Shown here: piece after piece, positions 42,637 to 51,315 of the stretch
Layout of the letters: each line of letters starts with the position of its first letter
How positions within the stretch are numbered: position 1 is the first letter of the stretch
Assembly (NCBI GenBank): GCA_027325485.1
Contig: DAIEFN010000002.1
Location: 19,395 to 83,394, forward strand
Reading direction: 5' to 3'
DNA from: Candidatus Saccharimonadota bacterium
GTDB lineage: Bacteria; Patescibacteriota; Saccharimonadia; Saccharimonadales; UBA4665
DNA length: 64,000 bases
Notes under the pieces: model-generated
Database searches by the model: none
Told to the model about the DNA's origin: nothing
What the model saw: the letters and a program-made list of their open reading frames with translations, nothing else
Program-made: the position numbers and the translations under genes

Positions 42637-45096
42637 TCAACGCTTTGGGTTCTCCAGCACTAGGCTAAGTAGCTTGTCGGCAACATATATGACACGCAAA
42701 ATTGGCTGATCAGCAAGATATGTCTTGAGCTTGGGATCAGCTTTTACAGCTTGCTCAGCTGCTTCCTGAGTTGAACCGGCCGGTAGCGAAATTTCACCTT
42801 TAAGCTTACCGTTAATCTGGACAGCAAGCGTCACGCTCTCCTGCTTCAGCCATTTAGCTTCAAAGCCGGGCCATTTTTGTTGGTGAATTGATTCCTGATT
42901 GCCAAGCCTTGAGTAAAGCTCATCACTTAAGTGCGGAGCGAAGGGAGCAAGCAACATAACAATTGTTTCAAGTGCCCATTGCCAGTCAGAGGTTGCATAG
43001 TGATCCTTGGCTTTTTGTTTGTAGAGACTGTTTACGCACTCCATGAGAGATGCGATAGCTGTGTTAAAGCTCATGTGCTCTAAGTCTTCACTAACTTGTT
43101 TAACGGCCAGGTTGACGATCCGCTTGAGTACATCGCTCTGATCTTTGCCGCGCGCACTCGCTAAGTACTCATCAACCAGTGTCCAGAGTCTCTGTAAGAA
43201 GCGATAAGTTCCACCTAAGGCTTCTGGGCTCCAGGGCGTAGTTTGGTCATAGGGCGCCAGAAAAGTAATTGCCAGCCTAAGTGCATCTGCGCCATAGCCA
43301 CTATCTATAATCTCTTTGGGGTCAACTACGTTACCCTTACTCTTACTCATCTTGCTGTTGTCTGCGGCAAGGATAATCCCTTGTCCACGGCGCGCTAGGT
43401 ATGGTTCAGGTGTTGGTACTAGTCCCTGGTCATACAAAAACTGGTGCCAAAAACGAGAATAAAGCAGATGCAAGGTGGTGTGCTCCATGCCACCTAAGTA
43501 CAGATCGACACTACCCCAATAGTCTAATTTTTCTTGAGCCACAAAAGCTTCAGAGTTACTCGCGTCATAATAGCGCAAATAGTACCAGCAACTACCGGCC
43601 CAGTTCGGCATCGTGTCAGTTTCACGCTTGGCTGGTTCACCACACTTTGGACAGGTCGTATTAACCCAGTCACTAATGGCGGCTAGAGGACTATCGCCAT
43701 TGGCGCTTGGTTCATAGTGCTCAACTGTTGGTAGAAGCACTGGTAAATCCGCCTCATTGACTGCTACAGCGCCGTGTTTGGCGCAGTGGATGAGAGGAAT
43801 TGGCTCGCCCCAATAGCGTTGGCGGCTAAAGATCCAGTCACGCATGCGGTAATTAGTCCGCTCCGTGCCGAGGCCTTGATTCACTAAGTCAGCGCTGATT
43901 TGCTCCCGAACTGCAAAACTGTTTAGGCCGTCATACTTACCTGAGTTAATCACCTGACCTTCACCGCTATAGGGCACGTCTTTTAGCGTCTCCAGTTGCG
44001 GGGGCTCAATAACATACTTAATTGGCAAATTGTGCATCGAGGCAAAAGCAAAGTCACGCTCGTCATGCGCTGGAACGGCCATAATGGCACCGGTACCGTA
44101 GCCCATTAAGATATACTCAGCAATCCAAATTGGCATTTGCTCTTTACTCATTGGATTAATGGCATAAGCCCCGCTAAAGACGCCACTTTTAGCTTTATCC
44201 TCAGACTGACGCTCTAGCTCCGTCTTAGCGCCGGCGGCGGCAATATAGTTGTTAACTTCTGCTCTCTGCTCGGGCGTAGTGATGGCGCCTACTAAGGGAT
44301 GCTCAGGTGCTAAGACTAGAAAAGTCGCACCATAAATCGTGTCGGCGCGCGTCGTAAAGACTTTGACACTTTTAGCTTGTTCGCTGCTCAGTGGGAAATC
44401 TATTTCCAGCCCCTGACTTTTGCCAATCCAGTTGATTTGCTGGTCAGCAATTCGGGACGGGAAGTCGATGCTATCTAATCCTTGAATCAGGCGATCGGCG
44501 TAATCCGTAATTCTCAGCACCCACTGCTTTAGTTGTTTCTTTGTAACTGGGGTGTCGCAACGTTCGTGGCGGCCATTAACTACTTCTTCATTTGATAAGC
44601 CGGTCTTACAAAACGGGCACCAGTTAACAGCTATCTCCGCCTGGTAGGCTAAGCCAGCTTTAAATAACTCTAAAAAGAGCCATTGAGTCCAGCGGTAATA
44701 GTCTGGATCGCTAGTGTTAATGCTACGGCTCCAGTCGAAGCTAAAGCCCATGGCCTCTAACTGAGTCTGAAAATTAGCGACGGCTTCTTTGGTTGCCTGC
44801 TGAGGTGAGATATGGTTTTTAATGGCATAGTTTTCAGTTGGTAGGCCGAAGGCATCGTAGCCCATCGGGAAGAGTACGTTATATCCTTGCATGCGTTTAT
44901 GCCTGGCCATGATGTCACCTAAGCTATATTCACGCATGTGACCAATATGCATGCCAGAGCCTGAGGGGTATGGAAACTCCGTTAACATGACATATTTTTC
45001 GCGCTTCGGATCAAAGTCAACGGCGCGGTTCAGGCCCAGTTCAGCCCAGACCGCCTGCCACTTCGGCTCAATCTCTTTCGGGTTATATCTACTCAT
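42637..45096 (-). CDS. leuS: Leucyl-tRNA synthetase
   Basis: Class I synthetase, 819 residues. HIGH is MHIGH (49-53, after PYPSGSG), the zinc region includes CPFCKTG, the editing domain has TTRADTIYGATF-like FTTRADTIYGATF, and the class signature is SKMSKSKGNVVDP. The DWIFSRQRYWGEPIP block is complete. Bacterial LeuRS size. Confidence 0.97.
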   Translation of the reverse strand: MSRYNPKEIEPKWQAVWAELGLNRAVDFDPKREKYVMLTEFPYPSGSGMHIGHMREYSLGDIMARHKRMQGYNVLFPMGYDAFGLPTENYAIKNHISPQQATKEAVANFQTQLEAMGFSFDWSRSINTSDPDYYRWTQWLFLELFKAGLAYQAEIAVNWCPFCKTGLSNEEVVNGRHERCDTPVTKKQLKQWVLRITDYADRLIQGLDSIDFPSRIADQQINWIGKSQGLEIDFPLSSEQAKSVKVFTTRADTIYGATFLVLAPEHPLVGAITTPEQRAEVNNYIAAAGAKTELERQSEDKAKSGVFSGAYAINPMSKEQMPIWIAEYILMGYGTGAIMAVPAHDERDFAFASMHNLPIKYVIEPPQLETLKDVPYSGEGQVINSGKYDGLNSFAVREQISADLVNQGLGTERTNYRMRDWIFSRQRYWGEPIPLIHCAKHGAVAVNEADLPVLLPTVEHYEPSANGDSPLAAISDWVNTTCPKCGEPAKRETDTMPNWAGSCWYYLRYYDASNSEAFVAQEKLDYWGSVDLYLGGMEHTTLHLLYSRFWHQFLYDQGLVPTPEPYLARRGQGIILAADNSKMSKSKGNVVDPKEIIDSGYGADALRLAITFLAPYDQTTPWSPEALGGTYRFLQRLWTLVDEYLASARGKDQSDVLKRIVNLAVKQVSEDLEHMSFNTAIASLMECVNSLYKQKAKDHYATSDWQWALETIVMLLAPFAPHLSDELYSRLGNQESIHQQKWPGFEAKWLKQESVTLAVQINGKLKGEISLPAGSTQEAAEQAVKADPKLKTYLADQPILRVIYVADKLLSLVLENPKR

Positions 45097-45135
45097 ATAC
45101 TTAAGAAAAGTATACCAAAGAAGAGAAAGAGATAA

Positions 45136-46296
45136 TTAGTACTGTTTAAGATAATTGCTTGAAAATGCGGTGGTTAGCTGCTCATTAGCTTTAGCGCGCA
45201 ATAGTGCTAAGTCAACCAACTCTTCAACCAGCTGGACGTTTGAAACGCCTGCTTGACGCCAGTTATGGGCATAAAGACTGCCGGGCAAAGGGTTAACTTC
45301 ATTGAAATAGACCATCTTCGTTTTAGTGTCAATTAACAAATCGACGCGGGCAATTCCAGCGCAACCAAGCGTCTTATAGACCTTAATGGCTGTTGCCTCT
45401 GCAAGTTGTAAAATTTTAGGTGGCAAATCAGCGGGCAACTTGCTGTATCCTTGCGCCCCGCTGGCACTCGTTTTACCCTTTTTGCCGCCACTCATATATT
45501 TGGTCTCAAAATCGAAGAAATTCGAACTATTAAGCAGTGGTTGCTCAACCAGTGCTGCGCGCGGCGTTTCGTTACCAATGATTGGCACTGTAACTTCTAC
45601 TAAATTATTGACTGCTTCTTCGACTAACACTTTATCGTCATAGTGGGCGGCTACTTCAATGGCCTGAACTAGTTCTTTAGGCGTACTAACTTTACTAATA
45701 GCAATGCTTGATCCTAAATGCACTGGTTTAACAAATAACGGATAGTTAAGATCTTTTATGCGCTCTAGGATGGCTGCTTGATCAGAGCGGAAATCGCGGG
45801 CGTAAAACCAAACATACTTTGAGGTTAGTATTCCCTCTGCAATTGCTAGGGTTTTTGCTAGCGCCTTGTCCATCGCAATGGCGGCTGCGGGCAGAGGGCA
45901 GCCAACGTAGGGAACGTTAGCCATTTCAAGTAAGCCCATTAACTCGCCATCTTCCCCATGCGTGCCATGAGTTGCCGGAAAGGCGACGTCAACCTTAATT
46001 ATTTTCTTAGGCTTAGGTCCACTGCCACTAATTAACTCAAGCTGACCACCCATCCGTAGCGCCAGTGGGCGCAGTTTAGTAATAAAGGCTTCAACTTGGC
46101 CACTGGAATAAAGTGCAATGTCGGCTAGTTTGGGATGCGTATACCACCTGCCCTGCTTGTCGATATATACCGGCACCACGTTATATTTAGCGGACAGGAT
46201 AAGTGGCTTAATAACACTGCTAATGGCTGTAACAATTGAGATATCGTGCTCGGTAGAGCGAGAGCCAAAGATGACTGCAACGGTAAGTTTAGACAT
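45136..46296 (-). CDS. ddl: D-alanine-D-alanine ligase
   Basis: Makes the D-Ala-D-Ala dipeptide for peptidoglycan. Present are VIFGSRSTEHDISIVTA at the start, THGTHGEDGELMGLLEM, the ATP-grasp FVKPVHLGSSIAISK, and the active-site end VYFNEVNPLPGSLYAHNW. The insert around residues 240-275 is Lys/Gly/Ser-rich. 386 residues. Followed in the wall cluster by the murF-like gene upstream. Confidence 0.94.
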   Translation of the reverse strand: MSKLTVAVIFGSRSTEHDISIVTAISSVIKPLILSAKYNVVPVYIDKQGRWYTHPKLADIALYSSGQVEAFITKLRPLALRMGGQLELISGSGPKPKKIIKVDVAFPATHGTHGEDGELMGLLEMANVPYVGCPLPAAAIAMDKALAKTLAIAEGILTSKYVWFYARDFRSDQAAILERIKDLNYPLFVKPVHLGSSIAISKVSTPKELVQAIEVAAHYDDKVLVEEAVNNLVEVTVPIIGNETPRAALVEQPLLNSSNFFDFETKYMSGGKKGKTSASGAQGYSKLPADLPPKILQLAEATAIKVYKTLGCAGIARVDLLIDTKTKMVYFNEVNPLPGSLYAHNWRQAGVSNVQLVEELVDLALLRAKANEQLTTAFSSNYLKQY

Positions 46297-46331
46297 AGTT
46301 ATTCTTTTTAGTATACCTGCCTCTTACTGCT

Positions 46332-47783
46332 TTATGCATAATTATCTGTCCAGTCGTTTTGCATTAGCACTAAATCGCCGGCTGCGACAAAGCTTTCCAA
46401 GTTACGATAAAAGCCTAAGGGATCGCTCACGAGTTTAAGTTCACCTTTAAAGTCGCCGTCTTTTAGCCCTTCTTGAATAAAGCCAGTAACTGAGTTTTGC
46501 ATTAAAACTACCACGTCAGGCTGCGCGGTAGCAATTAGTTGACCAACCCTTAAGTGCACTGCTTTAGTTTCTTTGCCCTGATCAACCAACCCTGGCGTAA
46601 CGTAGATCTTGCGTTTAGCTGGAAGCTCGTGAAGTAGCTCTGTGCCAGCCTTAATGCCATCGACATTGCCGTTATAGGTATCATCAATAATCCAAGCTCC
46701 TTTAAGCTCATAGGGCTGCATCCGGTGCTCATAAGGCTTAGTTTTTGCGATTGCCTGCTCAACCTCCTGCTTACTAAGGCCAAACTTAAGACCAAGCACG
46801 GCAGCAAGCGCCAGCGGACCAATCTGGTGTCGGCCTAATAGTTTGCTTTCTAGCTTCAGCTTATGCTTTGAACTACTTAGGGTGAAGGACGTGTTCTTTA
46901 AGCTCAGCTTTACGTCGCTGACTCGCCAATCCCCGACACCGCTACGGCTGTACGCCTGATGTTCGTTCTTTATATATGGTTTGATGGCTTCTGACTCAGC
47001 GTTAATATAGACCTTTTTGTCTTTTAAGTAAGTTGCTAGCGACATAATGTCGTCTCCCGCTAAGTCGAGACTTTTGTATTTGTTTAAATGAGCTGGGGCA
47101 AGGCCAGTAATTACAGCCATATCCGGATGAGTATTGCGAGCAAAGCGGGCAACATCGCCTGGCTCCCCTTCACCGTACTCAATGATTAAAATATCTTCCT
47201 TACCAGACAACGATTTCGCAAATTTAGCGTGCTCTAGGGCCACATTGTGGTTGGCTCTAGTTGCAGCTACGTTCTTACTAACGCCAAGCACCGATAAAAG
47301 CAGTTCTTTCATGGATGTTTTCCCGTAACTGCCAGCCACTGCAATGGTAACGCCTTGGTGTTTTGCAAATATTGGTTCGCTCGCTGCCACCGTCCTTGTC
47401 TGATTTGGCTCAACGATCACTAGTCGTCCAAATTCAAGGGGCAATACAACTAGATATGACCAGACAAGCGGATAAGCGATTACTAAAGCGGCTCCAATCT
47501 CTATACTCCAGCCCGCTCCGGGCGTAATTAATCCATAAACAATTAGGGCAATCCCAACTAGAATCTCACAGGCCATGCCAATTAAGAGGAAAAGTTCAAT
47601 CAGTCTTGCTTTAAAAGTACGTTCAAGATGCCGGCGGTACTGTACGCTTGAAAAATCTCGAGTACGTGCTAGCCAATGAAGGTATTCATCCGCCCTGTAT
47701 TCACTGGCCTGCAACATGTAGGTTAGCGTTGCTGGCAGACGAAACGAGTAAAGACTAGTGAGTTGGCGAATTGCTTTATTCAT
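46332..47783 (-). CDS. murF: MurF-like Mur ligase with N-terminal membrane helices
   Basis: The ATP site is VTIAVAGSYGKTSMKEL (GSYGKTS 151-157), then NHNVALEHAKF, IIEYGEGEPGDV and the C-terminal WIIDDTYNGNVDGIKAGTELL of UDP-MurNAc-tripeptide-D-Ala-D-Ala ligases. Instead of the normal substrate-binding domain, the first 140 residues hold two helices (about 61-85 and 95-118), a build known from Patescibacteria and other MurF-like proteins. Lies between ddl and a hydrolase gene. 483 residues. Confidence 0.87.
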   Translation of the reverse strand: MNKAIRQLTSLYSFRLPATLTYMLQASEYRADEYLHWLARTRDFSSVQYRRHLERTFKARLIELFLLIGMACEILVGIALIVYGLITPGAGWSIEIGAALVIAYPLVWSYLVVLPLEFGRLVIVEPNQTRTVAASEPIFAKHQGVTIAVAGSYGKTSMKELLLSVLGVSKNVAATRANHNVALEHAKFAKSLSGKEDILIIEYGEGEPGDVARFARNTHPDMAVITGLAPAHLNKYKSLDLAGDDIMSLATYLKDKKVYINAESEAIKPYIKNEHQAYSRSGVGDWRVSDVKLSLKNTSFTLSSSKHKLKLESKLLGRHQIGPLALAAVLGLKFGLSKQEVEQAIAKTKPYEHRMQPYELKGAWIIDDTYNGNVDGIKAGTELLHELPAKRKIYVTPGLVDQGKETKAVHLRVGQLIATAQPDVVVLMQNSVTGFIQEGLKDGDFKGELKLVSDPLGFYRNLESFVAAGDLVLMQNDWTDNYA

Positions 47784-48526
47784 AGGAAACCTAGGATTAG
47801 TTTAGCAACTATTTCAGCTTGTTCCTGGTGAATAAAATGCGTAGTTGAGTTAAGCACCTCAAAGCGCGAGCCAGATATTAGGTTATGAAAGCGCAGGCCG
47901 TCGCTTAGCGGGATAGCTGGATCATGATCAGCGTTAATAATTAAGGTCGGCAGTGTCAACTGACCAGCATCAGCCTGCACGTCCTGGCTAACGGTAAGTT
48001 TAAAGGTGGCGGCAAGCTCCGGAACAACTAACAGATCCGATCCAATTGTGCCATATAGTTTGGTGCGTAAGTGTTGGCGCACTTCTCTGGGTAACCAAAA
48101 AGTAGTTGCCTTGCCCGCTTTTGCGATTGTCTTAGTCAATAAACGCTTGGTTGGTTGGCTGTTTCGGATCCCAGCAGAAGCGATTAGCACCAGTCTATCA
48201 GCTTTTAAGTTGCCAAGAGACAAGCCGCGAATTACTAAAGCTCCACCGTTGCTGTGTCCAATGAAGGCATATGGTTTTAGGTTAAGTTTACTAATTACGG
48301 CTGCTATTAGATTCGCGTAATTATCTAGGTTCCAAGGTGATTTAGGTGGTTGACTACTACCAAATCCCGGTAAATCTAGTGCCAAAAGCTGATATTGGCT
48401 GCTTAAGTACGCAGCAAGAAGGTTAAAGGTGGTATGATTATCCCCCCAGCCATGGAGCATTACCACCGTCTTGCCTTTCCCGATTAACTCATACTTAACT
48501 GCCAGGTTGTCGACGATAATCTGCAT
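47780..48526 (-). CDS. Alpha/beta hydrolase
   Basis: The oxyanion loop is LHGWGDN (24-30), the nucleophile elbow GHSNGG (Ser92), followed by the acid region NADHDPAIPL and His in TTHFIHQEQ. 248 residues, no signal peptide. Overlaps the start of the murF-like gene by four bases (ATGA), so it is in the wall operon; it may be an esterase or lipase-like enzyme. Confidence 0.9.
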   Translation of the reverse strand: MQIIVDNLAVKYELIGKGKTVVMLHGWGDNHTTFNLLAAYLSSQYQLLALDLPGFGSSQPPKSPWNLDNYANLIAAVISKLNLKPYAFIGHSNGGALVIRGLSLGNLKADRLVLIASAGIRNSQPTKRLLTKTIAKAGKATTFWLPREVRQHLRTKLYGTIGSDLLVVPELAATFKLTVSQDVQADAGQLTLPTLIINADHDPAIPLSDGLRFHNLISGSRFEVLNSTTHFIHQEQAEIVAKLILGFL

Positions 48527-48568
48527 CTTAAGAGTAATTATACGGCACTATAGGGTCAATCTACTGAG

Positions 48569-48958
48569 TTACTGTTTCGTACTAGGAGGGACATCAAGTG
48601 ATCGTAAGGTACCGCCGTTAAAGGTTGCTCCACTCCGTAGTCTCGTGCTTGTCGCTGGGCGATAAAAGATTTGAAGACCAGTGATTGTTGTAAGGTTGCC
48701 ATTAATATCTGGGAAACTTGCTGTTTGAGTGTCATCTAGATAGATATTGACTCATATATATGTTTCTAGGTTAGACATTACCGCAGCCATAATTAGTGAG
48801 CATTGGGGGGTTATATCCAGTGCTGTATCCGGTTGGTTAATAATCTACTGCACTTCGGGCGAAATTGCATATGTTAAATCGTTTAAGAATGTCGTCAGCC
48901 AAGGATCTATGCTCTAAGTAGCAATAGGGCAATAATAATTACTTCGTATCGTAGATAT
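48569..48958 (-). pseudogene. Decayed gene with three in-frame stops
   Basis: On the minus strand 129 codons from 48958 to the final TAA (48569-48571) give protein-like sequence in one frame, but TAG (48914-48916), TAG (48845-48847) and TGA (48752-48754) interrupt it. Parts read IDPWLTTFLNDLTYAISPEV, then INQPDTALDITPQCSLIMAA, and after the TGA a Thr/Gly-rich tail with RLRSGATFNGGTLRSLDVPP. The stops replace plausible Gln and Trp codons. I do not recognise the family; the end looks like an exported or surface protein. Confidence 0.55.
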
Positions 48959-49009
48959 TTACTAAGCATGCTGAGAATATCTATTAATGTCTTACTCTCC
49001 CTGCCTAAA

Positions 49010-49180
49010 TTAATTTAAGCTGTGAGGTAATGGCGGTTGAAAGAGCTTAAATGCCCCTCTGAGTCGAACCGAATCAAAGTCATGAGCGAGCCGATCCAGA
49101 ATCTTATCTGACTTTGGGACTTGTTCCTCTATTGCCTGAAAAGCGATTGCTCGACACTTGAGCCGTGATTGTAATCCATC
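49010..49180 (-). pseudogene. C-terminal gene fragment
   Basis: Fifty-six open codons after an in-frame TGA read CRAIAFQAIEEQVPKSDKIL then DRLAHDFDSVRLRGAFKLF to a TAA at 49010-49012. The composition is that of a real soluble protein, but there is no start codon with a ribosome site. It lies in the same direction as the decayed gene downstream of it and next to tRNA-Ala. Confidence 0.4.
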
Positions 49181-49287
49181 TCATTGCCAATATCCTTCAT
49201 AATGTTTTCGCAGTCACGCTTAAGCTTATTGCAACCTCCAGTATAAAATATAGGAGATACCGGCCTCAAAAACATTTGGAATGGACT

Positions 49288-49363
49288 TGGTGGAGTATGG
49301 CGGATTCGAACCGCCGGCCTCGGCAATGCGAATGCCGCGCTCTACCAACTGAGCTAATACCCC
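49288..49363 (-). tRNA. tRNA-Ala (anticodon CGC)
   Basis: Cloverleaf on the minus strand: acceptor GGGGTAT with ATACTCC, D-arm GCTCAGTTGGTAGAGC, anticodon stem CGGCA/TGCCG around TTCGCAT (CGC), T-arm GGCGGTTCGAATCCGCC. The G3-U70 wobble pair, identity mark of tRNA-Ala, is present. Discriminator A and an encoded CCA. Confidence 0.95.
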
Positions 49364-50095
49364 GTGTTATTGCCTACATCACTTTTGAATCGTACTTTTC
49401 TCTATATAATACATAGACTTTAATGAAAATCACATGGTGCAGGAACCAAAAGCATTTCATCGCCGATAATTGCCGTTTACTGCTCATGAGACGATAGATA
49501 TTAACTGCTTCTTTAGAATCTAGCTTTGACTGAATTGATTACGGCAACATTTACTGCCGTGCTCTTTCGACGCGACGGAGAAGGTCGGCGCAGCCGAAAA
49601 AGCATAATCCACCTTTGGTACGATAAGCGAGTTAGCAACAATGTTACCCTAAGTGGCTATCGGCGCTAGTCCGATTCCGGCCACAATCTGTCAGACAAGA
49701 TTATTGCCCCAACAAGTAAGGCCAGATTCGCATTATTTATTAGTAAGCGGTGTACTAAAAGATAGACAGAAAGCGCAGAAAGCCATCCGAGAAGGAAGAC
49801 TAGGCCTACCGAATTCAAGCCAAACATTAATATAAGCATTGTCGCACTTAATCGATTTTTGTCGCAGGCAAAATAGTGATTACGCTAAAAATTCTGTACA
49901 ACTTTCGATCTTCTAAACTAGTATTGACAAAATAACTACATAAATTTTCAGATGAGACTGTGGGAAAGTGCCATCCTGATACCGCTTGTGCTAAAACATA
50001 TGCTGGCGCTTTAGTAAACCCTAGTATATGATAAAAAAATAAAGCTCTGTTACAACTATTAATTTTTTGGCGTGGGAGAAGAGAGGGTTCTCAAT
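49364..50095. other. Intergenic stretch without a supportable gene
   Basis: No intact gene is seen. Short protein-like stretches occur in plus-strand frames around 49650-49870 and 49950-50030, broken by stops, which fits further gene decay around the tRNA. The AT-rich end (50020-50070) probably holds the promoter of the Asn-rich protein gene, with TATGAT at 50027-50032 as weak -10. Confidence 0.4.
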
Positions 50096-51148
50096 ATGAA
50101 AACGCAATCACCAGTGTCTTTCACGATACCGGTTGCATATAATTATGTGCTTGCTTTTATTGCAGGCGCGGCGGTGATATTAGTCTCTGTTTTTGCTCTA
50201 AACAGCATGAACAACGCCAATCTCGCATTATTAAGTAGACAGATGATGTCCTATGCGACGGTTGCAAACTTTAGTTCATCAAGCGGTAACCAAAACCAGT
50301 GCAGCCAACCAACTACACAAAGTAATTCAATTGGCTCTGGCAATACTTCTAACGGTTCGACAACTTCAGGATCCAGTTCAACAAGCGGATCTACGAGCGG
50401 TAGCGGTTATTCCTGGCCAGTAGGAGTGGCTAATAGCTACAATACTGAGACAAATACCTCGAACACCTACAACACCACGTCCACAACCGGAAGCTATAAC
50501 ACGACAACTAATACCGACAGTTACAATACTAAAGACAGCAACAATACATTAACCCATTCATTCAACGGCAATAACTCACACAACAACAACGGCAACACTG
50601 TAGCTTCATACAACACGGTGGCATCTGACAATACAGCCAATAGCAACAATACTACGACTTCACATAGCAACAATAATGATACTTCGGCTTCACATAACAT
50701 CGTAGCATCAGATAACAATACCCATTCAAACAACGGCAATAACTCTAACAACGACACTTCGAACTCTGGAAACAACAATGCTTCACCGTCGAATAACGGG
50801 AGCGAAAACACTTCGAACTCTGGAAACAACAATGCTTCACCGTCGAATAACGGGAGCGAAAACACTTCGAACTCTGGAAACAACAATGCTTCGAATACGA
50901 ACAACAACAACACTTCGAACTCTGGAAACAACAATGCTTCGAATACGAACAACAACAACACTTCGAACTCTGGAAACAACAATGCTTCGAATACGAACAA
51001 CGGTAACACTTCGAATACGAACAACGGGAGCGGTAACAGTTCAAACCCTGGAGGCGATAACGGTTCACCATCGAACAACAGTGGCGGTGATAATTCAAAC
51101 CATGGAGGCGATAACGGTTCACCATCGAACAACAGTAGCGGTATATAG
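50096..51148 (+). CDS. Anchored Asn/Ser/Thr-rich repeat surface protein
   Basis: The ATG at 50096 has GAGAGGG (50081-50087) before it; the GTG at 50072 is less likely. Residues about 10-30 form a hydrophobic anchor. All the rest (about 310 residues) is low-complexity Asn, Ser, Thr, Gly with scattered Tyr (YNT units near 120-160) and tandem repeats at the DNA level further on. There is one Cys after the anchor. Probably an extended, hydrophilic stalk or adhesin-like surface polymer. A strong terminator follows. 350 residues. Confidence 0.75.
   Translation: MKTQSPVSFTIPVAYNYVLAFIAGAAVILVSVFALNSMNNANLALLSRQMMSYATVANFSSSSGNQNQCSQPTTQSNSIGSGNTSNGSTTSGSSSTSGSTSGSGYSWPVGVANSYNTETNTSNTYNTTSTTGSYNTTTNTDSYNTKDSNNTLTHSFNGNNSHNNNGNTVASYNTVASDNTANSNNTTTSHSNNNDTSASHNIVASDNNTHSNNGNNSNNDTSNSGNNNASPSNNGSENTSNSGNNNASPSNNGSENTSNSGNNNASNTNNNNTSNSGNNNASNTNNNNTSNSGNNNASNTNNGNTSNTNNGSGNSSNPGGDNGSPSNNSGGDNSNHGGDNGSPSNNSSGI
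50755..51006 (+). repeat. Tandem in-frame repeats, 2 x 54 bp and 3 x 48 bp
   Basis: Units begin CACTTCGAACTCTGGAAACA at 50755, 50809, 50863, 50911 and 50959, that is two 54-bp (18-residue) then three 48-bp (16-residue) units, near-identical to each other. A separate 54-bp pair starting GGAGGCGATAACGG lies at 51050 and 51104. All lengths keep the frame, so copy-number change would vary protein length only. Confidence 0.9.
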
Positions 51149-51234
51149 TTCATCAAACTGAGACAACAACATATAAACATTAGTGGTCACTAGAGAAGTA
51201 GCTTAAGATAAATAGGTTTACGAAACTAAACAAG

Positions 51235-51279
51235 AGCCCCGTAGGGAGAGAGCCCGCTCTCCCTAATAGGGGCTTTTTT
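51235..51279 (+). terminator. Rho-independent terminator
   Basis: AGCCCC-GTAGGGAGAG, loop AGCCCG, CTCTCCCTA-GGGGCT followed by six or more T. The long, almost perfect stem and T-run end the transcript of the Asn-rich protein gene. Lies between that gene and the convergent pilin operon. Confidence 0.92.
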
Positions 51280-51315
51280 AATTACCCATTTTTATGGTAA
51301 GTAGTATGTTCTAGC

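Noticed and set aside
49129..49326. Minus-strand 65-residue frame over the tRNA-Ala region
   Set aside because: It runs through the T-arm of the tRNA and its first residues are translated tRNA sequence.
49653..49835. Plus-strand 60-residue frame
   Set aside because: No ribosome site, and a neighbouring frame gives equally protein-like sequence, so neither can be supported.
50521..51180. Long open frames on the minus strand and in frame 2 over the Asn-rich gene
   Set aside because: They are shadows of the in-frame repeats; their Leu/Phe/Cys-rich translations follow from the repeated DNA, and they lack ribosome sites.
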